A DNA stretch of 8,334 nt, from assembly GCA_031282665.1 (NCBI GenBank), contig JAITDH010000169.1, positions 1 to 8,334 of the forward strand, given 5' to 3'. Shown here piece by piece: positions 1-6,471 of the stretch. The DNA comes from Zoogloeaceae bacterium. Its GTDB lineage: Bacteria > Pseudomonadota > Gammaproteobacteria > Burkholderiales > Rhodocyclaceae. The first letter of the stretch is position 1, and each line of letters opens with the position of its first letter. A program made the position numbers and the translations under genes. The notes beneath the pieces were generated by a model that was not told the DNA's origin, searched no databases, and saw nothing but the letters and a program-made list of their open reading frames with translations.

Positions 1-69
1 GGCGTAGCTGCTGTCCAGTCTGTTTGTCCATCCATCGGCCAACCGTAGCCGGTGATGAGGAGAATAAAC
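1..69 (+). other. Leader upstream of rplC (probable rpsJ-rplC gap)
   Basis: No gene is recognisable here. In the S10 operon rpsJ lies directly upstream of rplC, so this is probably the gap after rpsJ. A TAG at 5-7 could be its stop, but too little is present to show that. A GAGGAG Shine-Dalgarno at 57-62 sits seven bases before the rplC ATG. A weak 7-pair hairpin (33-39 with 48-54, one G-U pair) lies just before it. Confidence 0.5.
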
Positions 70-708
70 ATGAGTCTAGGCCTTGTCGGTCGCAAGGTTG
101 GCATGACTCGCATCTTTGCCGAGGATGGCGCGTCCATCCCCGTCACGGTGCTGGACGTGTCCAACAACCGCGTGACCCAAGTCAAAACACCGGACGCCGA
201 CGGCTATGCAGCCGTGCAGGTCGCTTTCGGTGCGCGTCGCGCCTCTCGTATCACGAAGCCGGTCGCCGGACATTTGTCCAAGGCGGGCGTCGAAGCCGGG
301 CGCGTCCTGCGGGAATTCCATGTCGAGGCGGATGCCCTGTCCGGTTTCAAGCCCGGTGACCAGGTGGCGGTGACGATTTTCAGCGAAGGGCAGAAAGTCG
401 ATGTTACCGGCACTTCCATCGGGAAGGGATTCCAGGGTGGCATCAAGCGGCACCATTTCAGTTCCAATCGCGCTTCGCACGGCAACTCCGTTTCCCATAA
501 CGCGCCGGGTTCCATCGGCATGGCGCAGGATCCTGGGCGCGTGTTTCCCGGCAAGCGCATGGCCGGGCATCTCGGCGCCACGACGGTGACCCAACAGGGG
601 TTGACGGTGGTGCGCGTGGATGCCGAGCGCCAGCTCTTGCTGATCAAGGGCGCGGTGCCGGGCGCGAAAGGCGGCGACGTAATCGTGCGTCCCGCGGTCA
701 AGGCGTAA
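70..708 (+). CDS. rplC: 50S ribosomal protein L3
   Basis: L3 is an early-assembling protein of the large subunit that binds 23S rRNA and reaches toward the peptidyl transferase centre with its central loop. The product is 212 residues, a normal length. The most conserved region is clear: the loop with [12 protein letters not shown] at about residues 148-159, followed by GKRMAGHLG, then VVRVDAER and [10 protein letters not shown] near the C-terminus. Gln153 in MAQDPG lines up with the glutamine methylated by PrmB in E. coli L3, so that modification is possible. I chose the ATG at 70, which begins [16 protein letters not shown], because GAGGAG lies seven bases upstream. In-frame GTG and ATG codons at 52 and 55 would add six residues that L3 normally lacks. 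It is the first complete gene of the S10 operon here and is followed after 12 bases by rplD. Confidence 0.98.
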   Translation: MSLGLVGRKVGMTRIFAEDGASIPVTVLDVSNNRVTQVKTPDADGYAAVQVAFGARRASRITKPVAGHLSKAGVEAGRVLREFHVEADALSGFKPGDQVAVTIFSEGQKVDVTGTSIGKGFQGGIKRHHFSSNRASHGNSVSHNAPGSIGMAQDPGRVFPGKRMAGHLGATTVTQQGLTVVRVDAERQLLLIKGAVPGAKGGDVIVRPAVKA

Positions 709-720
709 GGAGTCCGGCAC

Positions 721-1347
721 ATGGAATTGAAAGTCATCAACGAACAAGGCCAGGAAACGGCGGCATTGCCGGTTTCCGATACGCTTTTCGCGCGCGATTA
801 CAACGAGGGGCTGATCCATCAGGTGGTCGTGGCCTATCTCGCCAATCAGCGCCAGGGCGACAGGAAGCAGAAGAACCGCACCGAGGTGAAACATACCACG
901 CACAAGCCCTGGAAGCAGAAAGGCACCGGGCGCGCGCGCGCCGGTATGTCTTCTTCCACCATCTGGCGTGGCGGCGGGCGCGCTTTCCCGAATTCTCCGG
1001 AGGAGAATTTTTCGCAGAAGGTCAACAAGAAGATGTTCCGCGCCGGCGTGGCCTCCATCCTTTCCGAGCTGGTCCGCCAGGGCCGCCTGGTGGTGGTGGA
1101 TTCGCTCTCCATCGAGGCGCCCAAGACGCGGCTCTTCGTGCAGAAGTTGAAAGTCCTCGGCCTGGAAGACGATCTCCTGGTCGTGACCGACGAACTGGAC
1201 GACAACCTTTATCTTTCTTCCCGCAATCTCGGTCCCCGGGTTCGGGTGCTGGAGGCGCATCAGACCGATCCGGTTTCGCTGGTGCACTATCCCCGCGTTC
1301 TGGTGACGAAAAACGCGGTGGCCAAGTTTGAGGAGATGTGGGCATGA
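721..1347 (+). CDS. rplD: 50S ribosomal protein L4
   Basis: L4 binds 23S rRNA and lines the nascent-peptide tunnel with an extended loop. The 208-residue product has the family layout: an N-terminal strand segment, the long basic tunnel loop at about residues 44-92 containing [14 protein letters not shown] and [10 protein letters not shown], then the helical remainder starting at [14 protein letters not shown]. The loop sequence is of the type I associate with betaproteobacteria. In E. coli L4 also represses its own operon by binding the S10 leader mRNA; that leader lies outside this window, so whether this holds here cannot be seen. AAGGAG at 707-712 lies eight bases before the ATG. The stop codon overlaps the rplW start in the sequence ATGA (1344-1347), which suggests translational coupling. 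Confidence 0.98.
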   Translation: MELKVINEQGQETAALPVSDTLFARDYNEGLIHQVVVAYLANQRQGDRKQKNRTEVKHTTHKPWKQKGTGRARAGMSSSTIWRGGGRAFPNSPEENFSQKVNKKMFRAGVASILSELVRQGRLVVVDSLSIEAPKTRLFVQKLKVLGLEDDLLVVTDELDDNLYLSSRNLGPRVRVLEAHQTDPVSLVHYPRVLVTKNAVAKFEEMWA

Positions 1348-1721
1348 ACCAGCTACAACAACGTCTGTTGAAAGCGGCGCGGCGCAAGAATGACGGCATT
1401 CGTCAGCATGTGCCGGGCAAGCCGGCGGAAGAGCGCCTGTTGAAGGTATTGCTGGCGCCCCAGGTTTCCGAGAAGGCGACCCGGGCGGCCGAGCGGAATT
1501 CGCAGGTCATCTTCCGTGTCGCTTCCGATGCGACCCGGCCGGAAATCAAGGCGGCCGTCGAGCTTTTGTTCAAAGTCGAGGTGGAATCCGTGCAGGTATC
1601 CAATGTCAAGGGGAAGGTCAAGCGTTTCCGCCAGGCGAAAGGTTTGCGCAAGGGCTGGAAAAAGGCCTTCGTCGGGCTGAAGGCCGGCCAGGAAATCAAT
1701 TTCGTGGAAGGGAACGCTTAA
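1344..1721 (+). CDS. rplW: 50S ribosomal protein L23 with N-terminal extension
   Basis: L23 sits at the exit of the nascent-peptide tunnel and is the docking site for trigger factor and SRP. The family core starts at about residue 29 ([18 protein letters not shown]). It continues through [20 protein letters not shown] and ends with [12 protein letters not shown]. Glu43 aligns with E. coli Glu18, the trigger factor contact. The protein is 125 residues, about 25 more than E. coli L23, and the excess is all at the N-terminus. The extension is basic and contains QQRLLK, which resembles EERLLK 24 residues later. I chose the ATG at 1344 because GAGGAG (1330-1335) is well spaced and the ATGA overlap with rplD matches the arrangement I recall from E. 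coli. A GTG at 1410 would give a 103-residue protein of normal length but has no good Shine-Dalgarno. A GTG at 1338 is too close to the ribosome binding site. Confidence 0.95.
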   Translation: MNQLQQRLLKAARRKNDGIRQHVPGKPAEERLLKVLLAPQVSEKATRAAERNSQVIFRVASDATRPEIKAAVELLFKVEVESVQVSNVKGKVKRFRQAKGLRKGWKKAFVGLKAGQEINFVEGNA

Positions 1722-2549
1722 ATGGCCCTCGTCAAAGTCAAGCCCACTTCACCCGGCCGCCGCGCCGTGGTCAAGGTGGTCAACAGCAATCTCCATAAAG
1801 GCAAGCCCTTTACCGGGCTGCTGGAAAAGAAAACCAGCAAGGCCGGCCGCAACAACAATGGGCGCATCACCGTGCGCCACCAGGGCGGCGGACACAAGCA
1901 GCATTATCGCGTGATCGACTTCCGGCGCGACAAGGACGGCATCCTGGCGAAGGTGGAGCGTATCGAATACGATCCCAATCGTTCCGCGCATATCGCCCTG
2001 CTGTGCTATGCCGACGGCGAGCGCCGCTACATCATCGCCCCCAAGGGCCTTGTCGTGGGGCAGCAGATCGTCAGCGGGTCGGAAGCGCCGATCAAGCCGG
2101 GCAATACGCTGCCGATCCGCAACATCCCCGTCGGTACCACCCTGCACTGCGTGGAGATGCTTCCCGGCAAGGGCGCGCAGATGGCGCGTGCCGCCGGTGC
2201 TTCCGTGCAGCTCCTGGCGCGGGAAGGCATCTATGCCCAGCTTCGCCTCCGCTCCGGCGAAATCCGCCGCGTGCATATCGAATGCCGGGCGACGGTCGGG
2301 GAAGTCGGCAATGAGGAAAACAGCCTCCGGAAGATCGGCAAGGCCGGCGCCAATCGCTGGCGCGGCATCCGTCCGACGGTGCGCGGCGTGGTCATGAATC
2401 CGATCGATCACCCGCACGGCGGCGGCGAAGGCCGTACCGGCGAAGGCCGCGTGCCGGTCACTCCCTGGGGACAGCCGACGAAGGGCTATCGCACTCGCAA
2501 CAACAAACGCACGAACAACATGATCGTGCAGCGTCGTCATAAGCGTTAA
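1722..2549 (+). CDS. rplB: 50S ribosomal protein L2
   Basis: L2 is a large primary 23S rRNA-binding protein needed for subunit association and for an active peptidyl transferase centre. The product is 275 residues, the usual length. The N-terminal region has [16 protein letters not shown] (about 44-59). The C-terminal signature is intact: [21 protein letters not shown] at about 217-237. His230 corresponds to the histidine (229 in E. coli) implicated in peptidyl transfer. The protein ends in a strongly basic tail (QRRHKR). The ATG follows the rplW stop codon with no gap, and AAGGGA at 1708-1713 inside the end of rplW serves as ribosome binding site. Confidence 0.98.
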   Translation: MALVKVKPTSPGRRAVVKVVNSNLHKGKPFTGLLEKKTSKAGRNNNGRITVRHQGGGHKQHYRVIDFRRDKDGILAKVERIEYDPNRSAHIALLCYADGERRYIIAPKGLVVGQQIVSGSEAPIKPGNTLPIRNIPVGTTLHCVEMLPGKGAQMARAAGASVQLLAREGIYAQLRLRSGEIRRVHIECRATVGEVGNEENSLRKIGKAGANRWRGIRPTVRGVVMNPIDHPHGGGEGRTGEGRVPVTPWGQPTKGYRTRNNKRTNNMIVQRRHKR

Positions 2550-2562
2550 GGGGTAAGAGAAT

Positions 2563-2838
2563 ATGGGACGTTCCGTAAAAAAGGGCCCGTTCGTCGATGC
2601 CCATTTGCTGAAAAAGGTTGAAACCGCCCAGGCGGGCAAGGACAAGCGTCCGATCAAGACTTGGTCGCGCCGCTCCACCATCCTGCCCGATTTCGTGGGT
2701 TTGACCATCGCGGTGCATAACGGCAGGCAGCACATCCCCGTCTATGTGACGGAAAACATGGTAGGCCACAAGCTGGGTGAGTTTTCCCTCACCCGCACCT
2801 TCAAAGGCCACACCGCCGGCAAAAAAGCGAAGAAATAA
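2563..2838 (+). CDS. rpsS: 30S ribosomal protein S19
   Basis: S19 is in the head of the small subunit, forms a complex with S13, and lies near the A-site tRNA and the bridge to the large subunit. The 91-residue product matches the family from end to end, starting [12 protein letters not shown] and carrying the signature [22 protein letters not shown] (about residues 53-74) followed by LTRTFKGH. The C-terminus is lysine-rich. It begins 13 bases after rplB, with purine-rich sequence AAGGGGTAAGAGA acting as the ribosome binding region. Confidence 0.98.
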   Translation: MGRSVKKGPFVDAHLLKKVETAQAGKDKRPIKTWSRRSTILPDFVGLTIAVHNGRQHIPVYVTENMVGHKLGEFSLTRTFKGHTAGKKAKK

Positions 2839-2847
2839 GGAGGCCAG

Positions 2848-3180
2848 ATGAAAAACACTACAGCAACCCTGCGTGGCGTACGCCTCTCCGCGCAAAAAGG
2901 CCGGCTCATCGCCGACCTGGTGCGGGGCAAGCCGGTCGACCGCGCCCTGGACATCCTGACCTTCGCGCCGCAGAAAGGCGCGGGCATCGTGAAGAAAGTG
3001 CTGCTTTCCGCCGTGGCGAATGCCGAGCACAACGATGGCGCGGATATCGATGAACTGAAGGTGAAGACCATCCATGTCGAAAAGGGCATGGTGTTGAAGC
3101 GCTTTACCGCGCGCGCCAAAGGGCGTGGCAACCGGATTTCCAAGCCGACCTGCCACATCTATGTGACGGTTGGAGTCTAA
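2848..3180 (+). CDS. rplV: 50S ribosomal protein L22
   Basis: L22 contacts many domains of 23S rRNA, and its hairpin loop lines the tunnel opposite L4; changes in that loop give macrolide resistance in known bacteria. The 110-residue product has the N-terminal [24 protein letters not shown] segment and the conserved end [18 protein letters not shown] followed by THI-like CHIYVTV. I see no insertion or deletion in the tunnel hairpin. A full AAGGAGG (2837-2843) overlaps the rpsS stop and lies four bases before the ATG, the strongest Shine-Dalgarno in the operon segment. Confidence 0.98.
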   Translation: MKNTTATLRGVRLSAQKGRLIADLVRGKPVDRALDILTFAPQKGAGIVKKVLLSAVANAEHNDGADIDELKVKTIHVEKGMVLKRFTARAKGRGNRISKPTCHIYVTVGV

Positions 3181-3190
3181 AGGAAAGGTC

Positions 3191-3997
3191 ATGGGACAAA
3201 AAATTCATCCGACGGGCTTTCGCCTTTGCGTCACCCGCGACTGGGATTCCCGCTGGTTTGCCAACAGCAAGAAATTCCCCGGCATGCTGGCGCAGGACGT
3301 GATGGTGCGCGCCTATCTGAGCAACAAGCTGAAAAGCGCCTCCGTGGGGCGCATCCTCATCGAGCGCCCGGCCAAGAACGCGCGCATCACCGTGTTCTCC
3401 GCGCGTCCTGGCGTGGTGATCGGGAAGAAGGGCGAGGACATCGAGGTGCTGAAGAAGGACCTCGAACGGATCATGGGCGTGCCTGTGCATGTCTCCATTG
3501 AGGAAATCCGGAAGCCGGAGACCCAGGCGCAGTTGATCGCTGATTCCATCGCGCAACAACTGGAAAAGCGGATCATGTTCCGCCGCGCCATGAAACGGGC
3601 GATGCAGAATGCCATGCGCCTGGGCGCGCAGGGCATCAAGATCATGAGTTCCGGCCGCCTGAACGGGGCGGAAATCGCCCGCACCGAGTGGTATCGTGAA
3701 GGCCGCGTGCCCCTGCATACCCTGCGGGCCGATATCGACTATGGCACCTCCACCGCCGAAACCACCTATGGCGCGATCGGCATCAAGGTGTGGGTGTACA
3801 AGGGCGAACGTCTGGCGCATGGCGAACAGGCGGAAGCCGCGCCGGAAACTTCCGATGACAATCGCAGGGCGCGCCGCCCCCGTTCCGACCGGGGCGAGCG
3901 TTCCGAGGGCGACAAGCCCCGCGCCCGCGCGGACAAGAAGCCTGCCGACGGCGAAGCGAAAGCCCCCGGCAAGCGAGTGAGAAAGGCAGGAGCCTGA
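3191..3997 (+). CDS. rpsC: 30S ribosomal protein S3 with charged C-terminal tail
   Basis: S3 lies at the mRNA entry channel of the small subunit. The 268-residue product starts [12 protein letters not shown]. The KH domain shows its GxxG loop as GKKG at residues 78-81 ([14 protein letters not shown]). Arg131, Arg132 and Lys135 (FRRAMKRAM) match the E. coli residues needed for mRNA helicase activity. The C-terminal domain ends near residue 208. Beyond it is a tail of about 60 residues, almost all Arg, Lys, Asp, Glu, Ala, Pro and Gly, probably disordered. E. coli S3 is about 233 residues; longer charged tails are familiar in betaproteobacteria. The ATG at 3191 is preferred to an in-frame upstream ATG at 3170 that lies inside rplV, because it matches the universal N-terminus and follows AGGAAAGG. 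Confidence 0.98.
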   Translation: MGQKIHPTGFRLCVTRDWDSRWFANSKKFPGMLAQDVMVRAYLSNKLKSASVGRILIERPAKNARITVFSARPGVVIGKKGEDIEVLKKDLERIMGVPVHVSIEEIRKPETQAQLIADSIAQQLEKRIMFRRAMKRAMQNAMRLGAQGIKIMSSGRLNGAEIARTEWYREGRVPLHTLRADIDYGTSTAETTYGAIGIKVWVYKGERLAHGEQAEAAPETSDDNRRARRPRSDRGERSEGDKPRARADKKPADGEAKAPGKRVRKAGA

Positions 3998-3998
3998 T

Positions 3999-4412
3999 AT
4001 GCTGCAACCGAATCGTCGCAAATACCGCAAGGAACAAAAAGGACGCAACGAAGGTCTGGCGACCCGCGGGGCGAAAGTCTCTTTCGGCGAATGGGGCCTG
4101 AAGGCGACCGGCCGCGGGCGTCTGACCGCCCGCCAGATCGAAGCCGCCCGTCGGGCCATGACCCGGCACATCAAGCGCGGCGGACGCATCTGGATCCGCA
4201 TCTTCCCGGACAAGCCCATTTCCAGCAAACCCCTGGGCGTTCGCCAGGGGGGCGGCAAGGGGAATCCCGAATACTGGGTCGCCGAGATCCAGCCGGGCAA
4301 GGTTCTTTATGAAATGGATGGCGTCAGCGAAGAGTTGGCCCGCGAGGCTTTCAGCCTTGCGGCGGCCAAGCTGCCCCTGGCGACCACCTTCGTGACTCGA
4401 CACGTGGTGTGA
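3999..4412 (+). CDS. rplP: 50S ribosomal protein L16
   Basis: L16 organises the A-site region of the large subunit and contacts the elbow of A-site tRNA; its loop around residue 82 points toward the peptidyl transferase centre. The 137-residue product begins [17 protein letters not shown] and contains [33 protein letters not shown] and [21 protein letters not shown]. In E. coli the arginine of VRMGKGKG (Arg81) is hydroxylated by YcfD/RoxA. Here that arginine is Arg82, but the next residue is Gln83 rather than the usual methionine (CAG at 4245-4247). The gene starts one base after the rpsC stop codon. Confidence 0.98.
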   Translation: MLQPNRRKYRKEQKGRNEGLATRGAKVSFGEWGLKATGRGRLTARQIEAARRAMTRHIKRGGRIWIRIFPDKPISSKPLGVRQGGGKGNPEYWVAEIQPGKVLYEMDGVSEELAREAFSLAAAKLPLATTFVTRHVV

Positions 4413-4416
4413 AATC

Positions 4417-4611
4417 ATGACAGCGATTGAATTAAGAAAAAAGAGCGTAGACGAATTGAAAACCGAGCTGAGGGAGCTTTTGAAAGCCCAGTTCAGCCTG
4501 CGGATGCAGTACGCGACGCAACAACTTTCCAATACCAGCCAACTGGGCAAGGTACGCCGCGATATCGCGCGGGTACACACCCTGCTGCGTGAAAAGGCGG
4601 TGCAATCATGA
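4417..4611 (+). CDS. rpmC: 50S ribosomal protein L29
   Basis: L29 is a small helical protein next to L23 at the tunnel exit. The 64-residue product has the family pattern: [27 protein letters not shown] (two helices) and the end [18 protein letters not shown]. It starts four bases after the rplP stop, and no clear Shine-Dalgarno is visible in CACGTGGTGTGAAATC, so initiation may depend on ribosomes finishing rplP. Its stop codon overlaps the rpsQ start (ATGA, 4608-4611). Confidence 0.97.
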   Translation: MTAIELRKKSVDELKTELRELLKAQFSLRMQYATQQLSNTSQLGKVRRDIARVHTLLREKAVQS

Positions 4612-4883
4612 CGGAAGAAGTCAAAACGAACACTGGCGGACGCGTCCTGGTCGGGCGCGTGGTCAGCGACAAGATGGACAAAACGGTGACGGTTCTCGTC
4701 GAACGCCGGGTCAAGCACCCGATTTATGGCAAGATCATCACCCGTTCCAAGAAATACCACGCGCATGACGAAAACAACGAAATGGGCGAGGGCGATCTGG
4801 TGGAAATCATCGAGACCCGTCCCATTTCCCGCACCAAGACCTGGCGCGTGACGAAGCTGCTGGAAAAAGCGGTGCGCGTCTGA
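4608..4883 (+). CDS. rpsQ: 30S ribosomal protein S17
   Basis: S17 is an OB-fold protein that binds 16S rRNA early in small-subunit assembly. The 91-residue product carries [27 protein letters not shown], a conserved block that binds rRNA, and the family signature [16 protein letters not shown] (about residues 62-77). It is the last ribosomal gene in the window. In E. coli rpsQ also ends the S10 operon, with rplN of the spc operon next; here rpe follows instead. The last bases of the gene (GCGTCTG, 4876-4882) form the first copy of a short repeat that continues into the downstream gap. Confidence 0.98.
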   Translation: MTEEVKTNTGGRVLVGRVVSDKMDKTVTVLVERRVKHPIYGKIITRSKKYHAHDENNEMGEGDLVEIIETRPISRTKTWRVTKLLEKAVRV

Positions 4884-4921
4884 ATCGCGTCTGCTGATTT
4901 GCGTCTGCTGAGTCGCGTCTG
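4876..4921 (+). repeat. Short tandem repeats of GCGTCTG across the rpsQ stop
   Basis: GCGTCTG occurs at 4876-4882, 4887-4893, 4901-4907 and 4915-4921. The last three are spaced exactly 14 bases apart, with units GCGTCTGCTGATTT and GCGTCTGCTGAGTC. The first copy forms the end of rpsQ including its stop codon, so the array appears to have grown from the gene's own 3' end. Confidence 0.8.
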
Positions 4922-4962
4922 AAAACCAGTCGATAATCCGTCCGGCGTTTTCGCCATGCGGT

Positions 4963-4991
4963 TCAGCATCTTCCAGGTCAGCATCTTCCAG
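4963..4991 (+). repeat. Two-copy 15-base tandem repeat
   Basis: TCAGCATCTTCCAG is present at 4963-4976 and again at 4978-4991, separated by one G. The second copy runs into the left arm of the terminator stem. The function is unknown; replication slippage could have produced it. Confidence 0.85.
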
Positions 4992-5040
4992 AAAACCCTC
5001 CGCTTCCCGGCGATTGCCGGAAACCGGAGGGTTTTCCTTT
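4991..5040 (+). terminator. Intrinsic terminator after rpsQ
   Basis: A perfect 12-base-pair stem joins GAAAACCCTCCG (4991-5002) with CGGAGGGTTTTC (5025-5036). Inside it a second 5-pair stem, CCGGC (5007-5011) with GCCGG (5016-5020), closes a GATT loop. The right arm and the following CCTTT supply a T-rich tract, so transcription of the S10 operon should stop here. The A-rich left arm means the hairpin could also act on minus-strand transcripts. Confidence 0.88.
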
Positions 5041-5071
5041 GATTCACTGAAATATCACCGAAAGCCGCGCC

Positions 5072-5788
5072 ATGACTCCTTCTCCTTCCTCTGCGAGCGA
5101 TCGCCTGCTTGCCCCAAGCATACTTTCGGCCAATTTCGCCCGCCTGGGCAAGGAGGTCGAAAACGTCGTGGCGGCGGGAGCGGACTGGGTGCATTTCGAC
5201 GTGATGGACAACCATTATGTGCCCAACCTGACGATCGGCCCCCTGGTGTGCGAGGCCATTCGTCCCTGTACCGGCGCGCTGATCGACGTGCACCTGATGG
5301 TCGAGCCCGTCGATGGCCTGATTCCCGCCTTCGCCAAGGCCGGAGCGAACATCGTGACCTTCCATCCGGAAGCCTCGCGGCATGTCGACCGCAGCCTTGC
5401 CCTGATCCGCGAGCACGGTTGCCAGGCCGGGCTGGTGCTCAATCCGGCCACTCCGCTCGCCGTCCTGGAACATGTCATGGATCGCCTGGATCTGCTGCTC
5501 CTGATGAGCGTCAATCCCGGCTTCGGCGGGCAGGTCTTCATTCCCTCCGCGCTGCCCAAGATCGCCGCCGCGCATGCCTTGCTGAAGCGTTACGAAGAAG
5601 AAACGGGACGGCATATCCGCCTGGAAGTGGATGGCGGGGTGAAAGCCGACAATATCGCGGCCATCGCGCGGGCCGGCGCGGATGTCTTCGTTGCCGGGTC
5701 GGCCATTTTCGGCGCCGGACGGGCGGAAGATCCGCATGCCTACGATACCGCCATCGCCGCCCTGCGCGCCGCGCTTGCCAAGGCATGA
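5072..5788 (+). CDS. rpe: Ribulose-phosphate 3-epimerase
   Basis: Rpe interconverts D-ribulose 5-phosphate and D-xylulose 5-phosphate in the cytoplasm, in the pentose phosphate pathway and, where present, the Calvin cycle. The 238-residue product is a TIM barrel of normal length. It has [13 protein letters not shown] (14-26), the block [17 protein letters not shown] (41-57), DVHLMVEP (72-79), [10 protein letters not shown] (145-154) and EVDGGV (185-190). The metal ligands His41, Asp43, His74 and Asp187 are all present; Asp43 and Asp187 are also the expected acid-base pair. The short N-terminus before RLLAPS is not conserved. The Shine-Dalgarno is weak (GAAAG). A terminator ends about 31 bases upstream, so its promoter must lie in that short space, within the hairpin, or upstream of it. 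The stop overlaps the gph start (ATGA, 5785-5788). Confidence 0.97.
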   Translation: MTPSPSSASDRLLAPSILSANFARLGKEVENVVAAGADWVHFDVMDNHYVPNLTIGPLVCEAIRPCTGALIDVHLMVEPVDGLIPAFAKAGANIVTFHPEASRHVDRSLALIREHGCQAGLVLNPATPLAVLEHVMDRLDLLLLMSVNPGFGGQVFIPSALPKIAAAHALLKRYEEETGRHIRLEVDGGVKADNIAAIARAGADVFVAGSAIFGAGRAEDPHAYDTAIAALRAALAKA

Positions 5789-6471
5789 GGCCGGCCTCCG
5801 TCACCTTCGATCTCGACGGCACCTTGCTGGATACGGCGAAGGACATCTTCGTCGCCTGCCAGCGGGTATTGAGGGAAATGGGAGCGCCTCCCCGCAGCGA
5901 AGCCGAAATTCGCCGTTTCGTCGGCAAGGGCATGGATGTCCTCATCACGCGCTGCCTTGCCTGGGACGCAGCGCCGGAAAACGAAGCCGTGGAAGAGGGG
6001 ATGCGCCTCTTCAAGCAGTTCTACAGGGAAGAAAACGGCCGCGCCGCGCGCCCCTATCCCGGCGTCGTGGAAGGACTGCAAGCCTTTGCCGCGAGCGGCC
6101 TGCCGCTGGCCGTGGTGACCAACAAGCGCCTCTCCTTCACCCTGCCGCTGCTGGAACAGACCGGCCTCGCGCCATACTTCCAGGCCATCGTTTGCGGCGA
6201 CAGCACGCCTTTCCTGAAACCGCATCCCGAACCCATCCTGCATGCCTGCCGCCAATTGGGGGTGATGCCCCAGGCCAATCTGCACATCGGCGATTCGGTC
6301 AATGACGCGCTTGCCGCCCGCGCCGCCGGCTGTTCCGTCTGGCTGGTGCCCTATGGCTATACGGAAGGCGTGCCGGTCAAGGAATCCGATGCCGACCGGC
6401 TGGTCGGCGATTTCGTGGAGGCTTTCCACCTGAGCGGAGCGCCTCGATCCGAAGCTCAAGCGATCGAATGA
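5785..6471 (+). CDS. gph: Phosphoglycolate phosphatase (HAD family)
   Basis: Gph dephosphorylates 2-phosphoglycolate, made during DNA repair and by Rubisco oxygenation. The 228-residue product is a HAD-superfamily hydrolase with every catalytic motif visible: motif I DLDGT (nucleophile Asp9, Asp11), motif II VVTNK (Thr112), motif III Lys145 in LKPHPEP, and motif IV GDSVND (Asp170, Asp174). Between motifs I and II is a helical cap of the C1 type. Substrate cannot be fixed from sequence alone because HAD phosphatases are promiscuous, but the position directly after rpe matches the common rpe-gph pair in proteobacteria. The ATG at 5785 overlaps the rpe stop. The frame is open far upstream through rpe, but the protein clearly begins [13 protein letters not shown]. 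Its stop overlaps the next start (ATGA, 6468-6471). Confidence 0.94.
   Translation: MRPASVTFDLDGTLLDTAKDIFVACQRVLREMGAPPRSEAEIRRFVGKGMDVLITRCLAWDAAPENEAVEEGMRLFKQFYREENGRAARPYPGVVEGLQAFAASGLPLAVVTNKRLSFTLPLLEQTGLAPYFQAIVCGDSTPFLKPHPEPILHACRQLGVMPQANLHIGDSVNDALAARAAGCSVWLVPYGYTEGVPVKESDADRLVGDFVEAFHLSGAPRSEAQAIE

Larger units (their letters stand above)
4884..5071 (+). other. Intergenic region between S10 operon and rpe
   Basis: This 188-base gap has no gene that I can support. It contains, in order, 14-base tandem repeats built on GCGTCTG, a 15-base tandem repeat built on TCAGCATCTTCCAG, and an intrinsic terminator. Only about 31 bases lie between the terminator T-tract and the rpe start codon. 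A possible weak sigma-70 promoter (CTGAGT at 4908-4913, 18-base spacer, GATAAT at 4932-4937) lies upstream of the terminator, but the -35 match is poor. Confidence 0.7.

Noticed and set aside
33..54. Small hairpin before the rplC ribosome binding site as a regulatory element
   Set aside because: Only seven pairs with one G-U and an 8-base loop; too weak to claim as a regulator without comparison to relatives.
925..945. Alternating GC tract flanked by ACCGG/CCGGT, possibly Z-DNA or a hairpin
   Set aside because: It encodes the conserved GTGRARAG loop of L4, so protein constraint and high GC content explain it.
76..1287. A 403-codon open frame on the minus strand opposite rplC and rplD
   Set aside because: The plus strand encodes unmistakable L3 and L4. 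High GC content makes long antisense open frames common, and the translation shows no coherent domain.
1338..1343. GTG at 1338 as the rplW start
   Set aside because: It lies only two bases after GAGGAG, too close for initiation; the ATG at 1344 is spaced correctly and overlaps the rplD stop.
1749..2735. A 328-codon minus-strand open frame opposite rplB and rpsS
   Set aside because: It is a shadow of rplB and rpsS, with no family resemblance and no ribosome binding site that stands out.
3104..4300. A 398-codon minus-strand open frame opposite rpsC and rplP
   Set aside because: It lies opposite two certain ribosomal genes, and its low-complexity Arg/His/Ala-rich product is typical of antisense GC-rich frames.
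5014..5784. Open frame of 257 codons upstream of and in frame with gph, overlapping rpe
   Set aside because: Gph begins normally at the ATG at 5785 next to its DLDGT motif. The upstream part is an out-of-frame reading of rpe and the terminator, without recognisable protein features.
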